From UBA1479 sp002706405 (lineage in GTDB: Bacteria; Pseudomonadota; Alphaproteobacteria; Rhodospirillales; Casp-alpha2), in NCBI GenBank assembly GCA_963972255.1, contig CAXATO010000006.1, positions 124,001 through 188,000 of the forward strand: a stretch of DNA of 64,000 bases. The letters run 5' to 3'. Below the pieces are notes generated by a model that saw nothing but the letters and a program-made list of their open reading frames with translations, ran no database searches and had not been told where the DNA came from. How positions within the stretch are numbered: the first letter of the stretch is position 1; each line of letters begins with the position of its first letter. This document shows positions 15,001 through 18,000 of this stretch, piece after piece. Both the position numbers and the translations under genes were made by a program.

Positions 15001-18000
15001 CTTCAGCATCGCTCAGCGCCTGTTCGGCCTGCGCGACCGCATTCTGCCAGACCTGCTCAATGGCCGTGGTGACGCTGTCGTCGCCGTCCGAGGCGGCATC
15101 GCGGGCTTCCTTGACCTGGGCCAGGGAATTGGTGCGCGAGGTCACCGTGGCTTGGGCGGCCGCCAGGGCCACGTTCGGTGCCACGGCGTCGGCGGTTGCC
15201 TGATCGGCGGTGGCGTTGGCGGTTTCGGCGGCATCGGCGGCGCGCGCGGCGGCGGCCGCGGCATCACGGGCGGCCAGGGCGGCGGCGGCGCGGTCCTCGG
15301 AGGCTTCCCCCGAAGTCCAAGCGGTCACGGCGGCGTCCGCATTGGCGGCGACCACGGCGGCGGCCTCGGCCTCGCCGGCGTCTTGCGCGGCGCGGGTCGC
15401 GGCGGCCTGCGCCAGATCGGCCTGCTCTTGTGCATCCGGTCCCTTGCCGCGGGCGGCGGTCTGGGCGGCATCGGCGGCGGTCTGTGCCTTGTTGGCCGCA
15501 TTACGCGCGGCCTCGGCGGCATCGGCGGCAAGCGCGGCGGAACCCGGCACGTTGCTGGCGGCCAGGGCTTGCGCCGTCGCCAGAGCCTGGGCCGCATCCA
15601 GCGTTTCCGGGTCGTCGTCTTGTTCGAAGGCTTCCGCCTGTTCCTTGAACAGGGCGGCTTCCTCGGCTGCCTGGGCCCGTTCGGCGGCGCGCTGGGCGGC
15701 GGCGGCATCGGCCTGTTCCTGGGCGGCTTCGGCGGCAGCGGCGGCGGCGGCCAGAGCTTCTTCCGCGGCCGTCTGCGCCTGTTCGGCGGCCTCGTCTTCG
15801 GCGGACTGCAGTTCGGCGTCGCTGCGCGCGTCGCTGGCCGAGGCTTCGGCATTGTTCAACGATTGCAAGGCCGCACCGGCGGCGGCGGCGGCCTCGGCGG
15901 CGGCAACGGACGCCCGGTTGGCCTGTGCCGCGGCGGAGGTCGATGCGCCATTGACGACGATCTTTCCGGCGCCGCTGGCGGCCACGATGGCGCGGTTGCC
16001 GTTCAATTCGGCGGAGGCTGCGGCGGTTGCGGCGAGCTGTTCCGCCAACTCGGCGGCATCGGCGGCGGTCTCTGCGATGGTCGCGGCGGCATCGGCGGCG
16101 GCCGCGTCATTGTTGGCCTCGGCGGTGGCGGCATCCTGGGCCGCCTGCCGTGCCGTCAATTCCAGTTCGGCGGCGGTCGCGGCATATTGGGCGGCGGTGG
16201 CGGCGTCGGCGACGGCGGCATCGGCAAACCCGAGTGCTTCATTATAAGCGGCGAGGTCGGCGGCGGTCTTCGCGGCGGCGGCCGCATCGGCGGTTTCGGC
16301 TGCCGCATCGGCGGCTTCCTGCCGGCCTTCGGCGCCCCCAAGGATATCGTCGAAATTGATCGCCTGGGCCAGGGCCGCGCGCAGGGCGGCGACGCTGGTC
16401 AGTTCGGCATCGACGGTGACTTCGACGGTGCTGCTTACCGCGACCTCGGTATCGACGTCCGGATCCAGGTCCGCCGTAATGGTGATGGCGTAGGTATCGC
16501 CGATTTCCGGCGTGCCCAGGATGGTTACGGTGGTGACCTGCCCACCGCTTTCCGTGGTGGCCGTGGTCAGAACGGCCGTGCCGTCGTTGTCGTCGGTGGC
16601 GCCGCCGTTGGTTCCGGTTACGGAAACCGTGAACGTCTGGTTCGGGACATTCCCGGTGATGACGATGGTGTCGGGGGTGGAACCGGCGGTCGCGGACACC
16701 AGCCCTTCGTCGGCGACGGTTTCCTGTTTTTGAGACAAGGCGAAGGCCGCGGCGGCGGCTTCGGGGCTCTCCGGCTCCGGATTGATGAAGTCGGCGAGGT
16801 CCCCGGCCGCCGAGGCGAGGGCGGACTTGGCCTTGATCAGATCGATCAATTGATCGGCACGGTCGCTTAGCGCATTGGCCGCGGTCACGGCGGCGGCACG
16901 GGCGGCGACGGCTTCGGTGCCGTCGCTGGCATAGCTCAGGTTGGCGGCGCTGGTGACGGCGGCCTTGGTCGAGGTGACGTAGGCATCAAGGGCGTCGATC
17001 AAGGCATCGCGGACTTCCGCCTCGGCCGCGGCAACCTGGGTGCGCAGCGCCGGGTCGTCCGTTGCGGCGGCGGGGAAGTCCAGGATGTCCGTGCGCGCCT
17101 GAAGGTCGGCATTTCCGCCGGCCGTATCGTTTGCCAGGAACGCGGTGACATCGAAGCCGGCGACCTCGACGGCGAGATCTAGAAGCGCCTCAAGCGCCGA
17201 CTTGGCGGCGGCATTGGCGGCGACCTTGTCGGCGGTTCCGACGATGGCGTTGGCCTGGGCATCCTCGGCGTAGCCATTGACGGCATCGGCGAGGGCCACC
17301 AGTTGATTGGTCAGGGTCGTGACGTCGTCGACGGCGATCTCCAGCGCCGCATCGGCCTGGGCCTCCGCCGCGGCCTGTGCCACGGCAAGATAGCCTTCCG
17401 CCTGGGCTTCGGCCGATTGGGCCTCGGCCAGCGCGTTGATGGCGGCCAAGGATTCGGCCAATTCGGCCTGTGCCACGGCTTCCAGGGTCTCGACGGTGTC
17501 GCGCGCGGAATCGGCGGCGGCGCCCGAGACATCGGCAATCTGGCGGGCGCCGTTGATATGGCCGATTTGCCCCGAAGCGACATCGTCAAGGGCGTCCAAA
17601 TTCACATCGGCGGTCGTTCCGTCGGGCGCGGTCACGGTCGTCGACGGTTCGACCACCAGGGTGCCGCCGTTGTTGGTGACGGTCACCTGAACGGAGGAGA
17701 TGTCGTAGCCGCCGGAATCGTTCTGCGCCGCGATCAGGAAGGTGTCGGTCGCGCTGTTGCCGTCGGCCACATCGGCATAGGCGTCGGCATCGGGCGTGTA
17801 GACGACGTTGCCGTCGGAATCGAAGGTGACCTCGCCCTTGTCGCCGTCGCCGATGCCGCGGGCGCGGGCCTGCGCCACCTGGGCGGCATCGTGATAGATG
17901 TCGCGAAGTTCCACCTGTCCGTTGTAGACGGCTTCGGCGTTGGCCTGATTTTGCTGGGCGAGAAGTAACGCGGCCCCGGTCAAATCGGCCAGGACGTCGT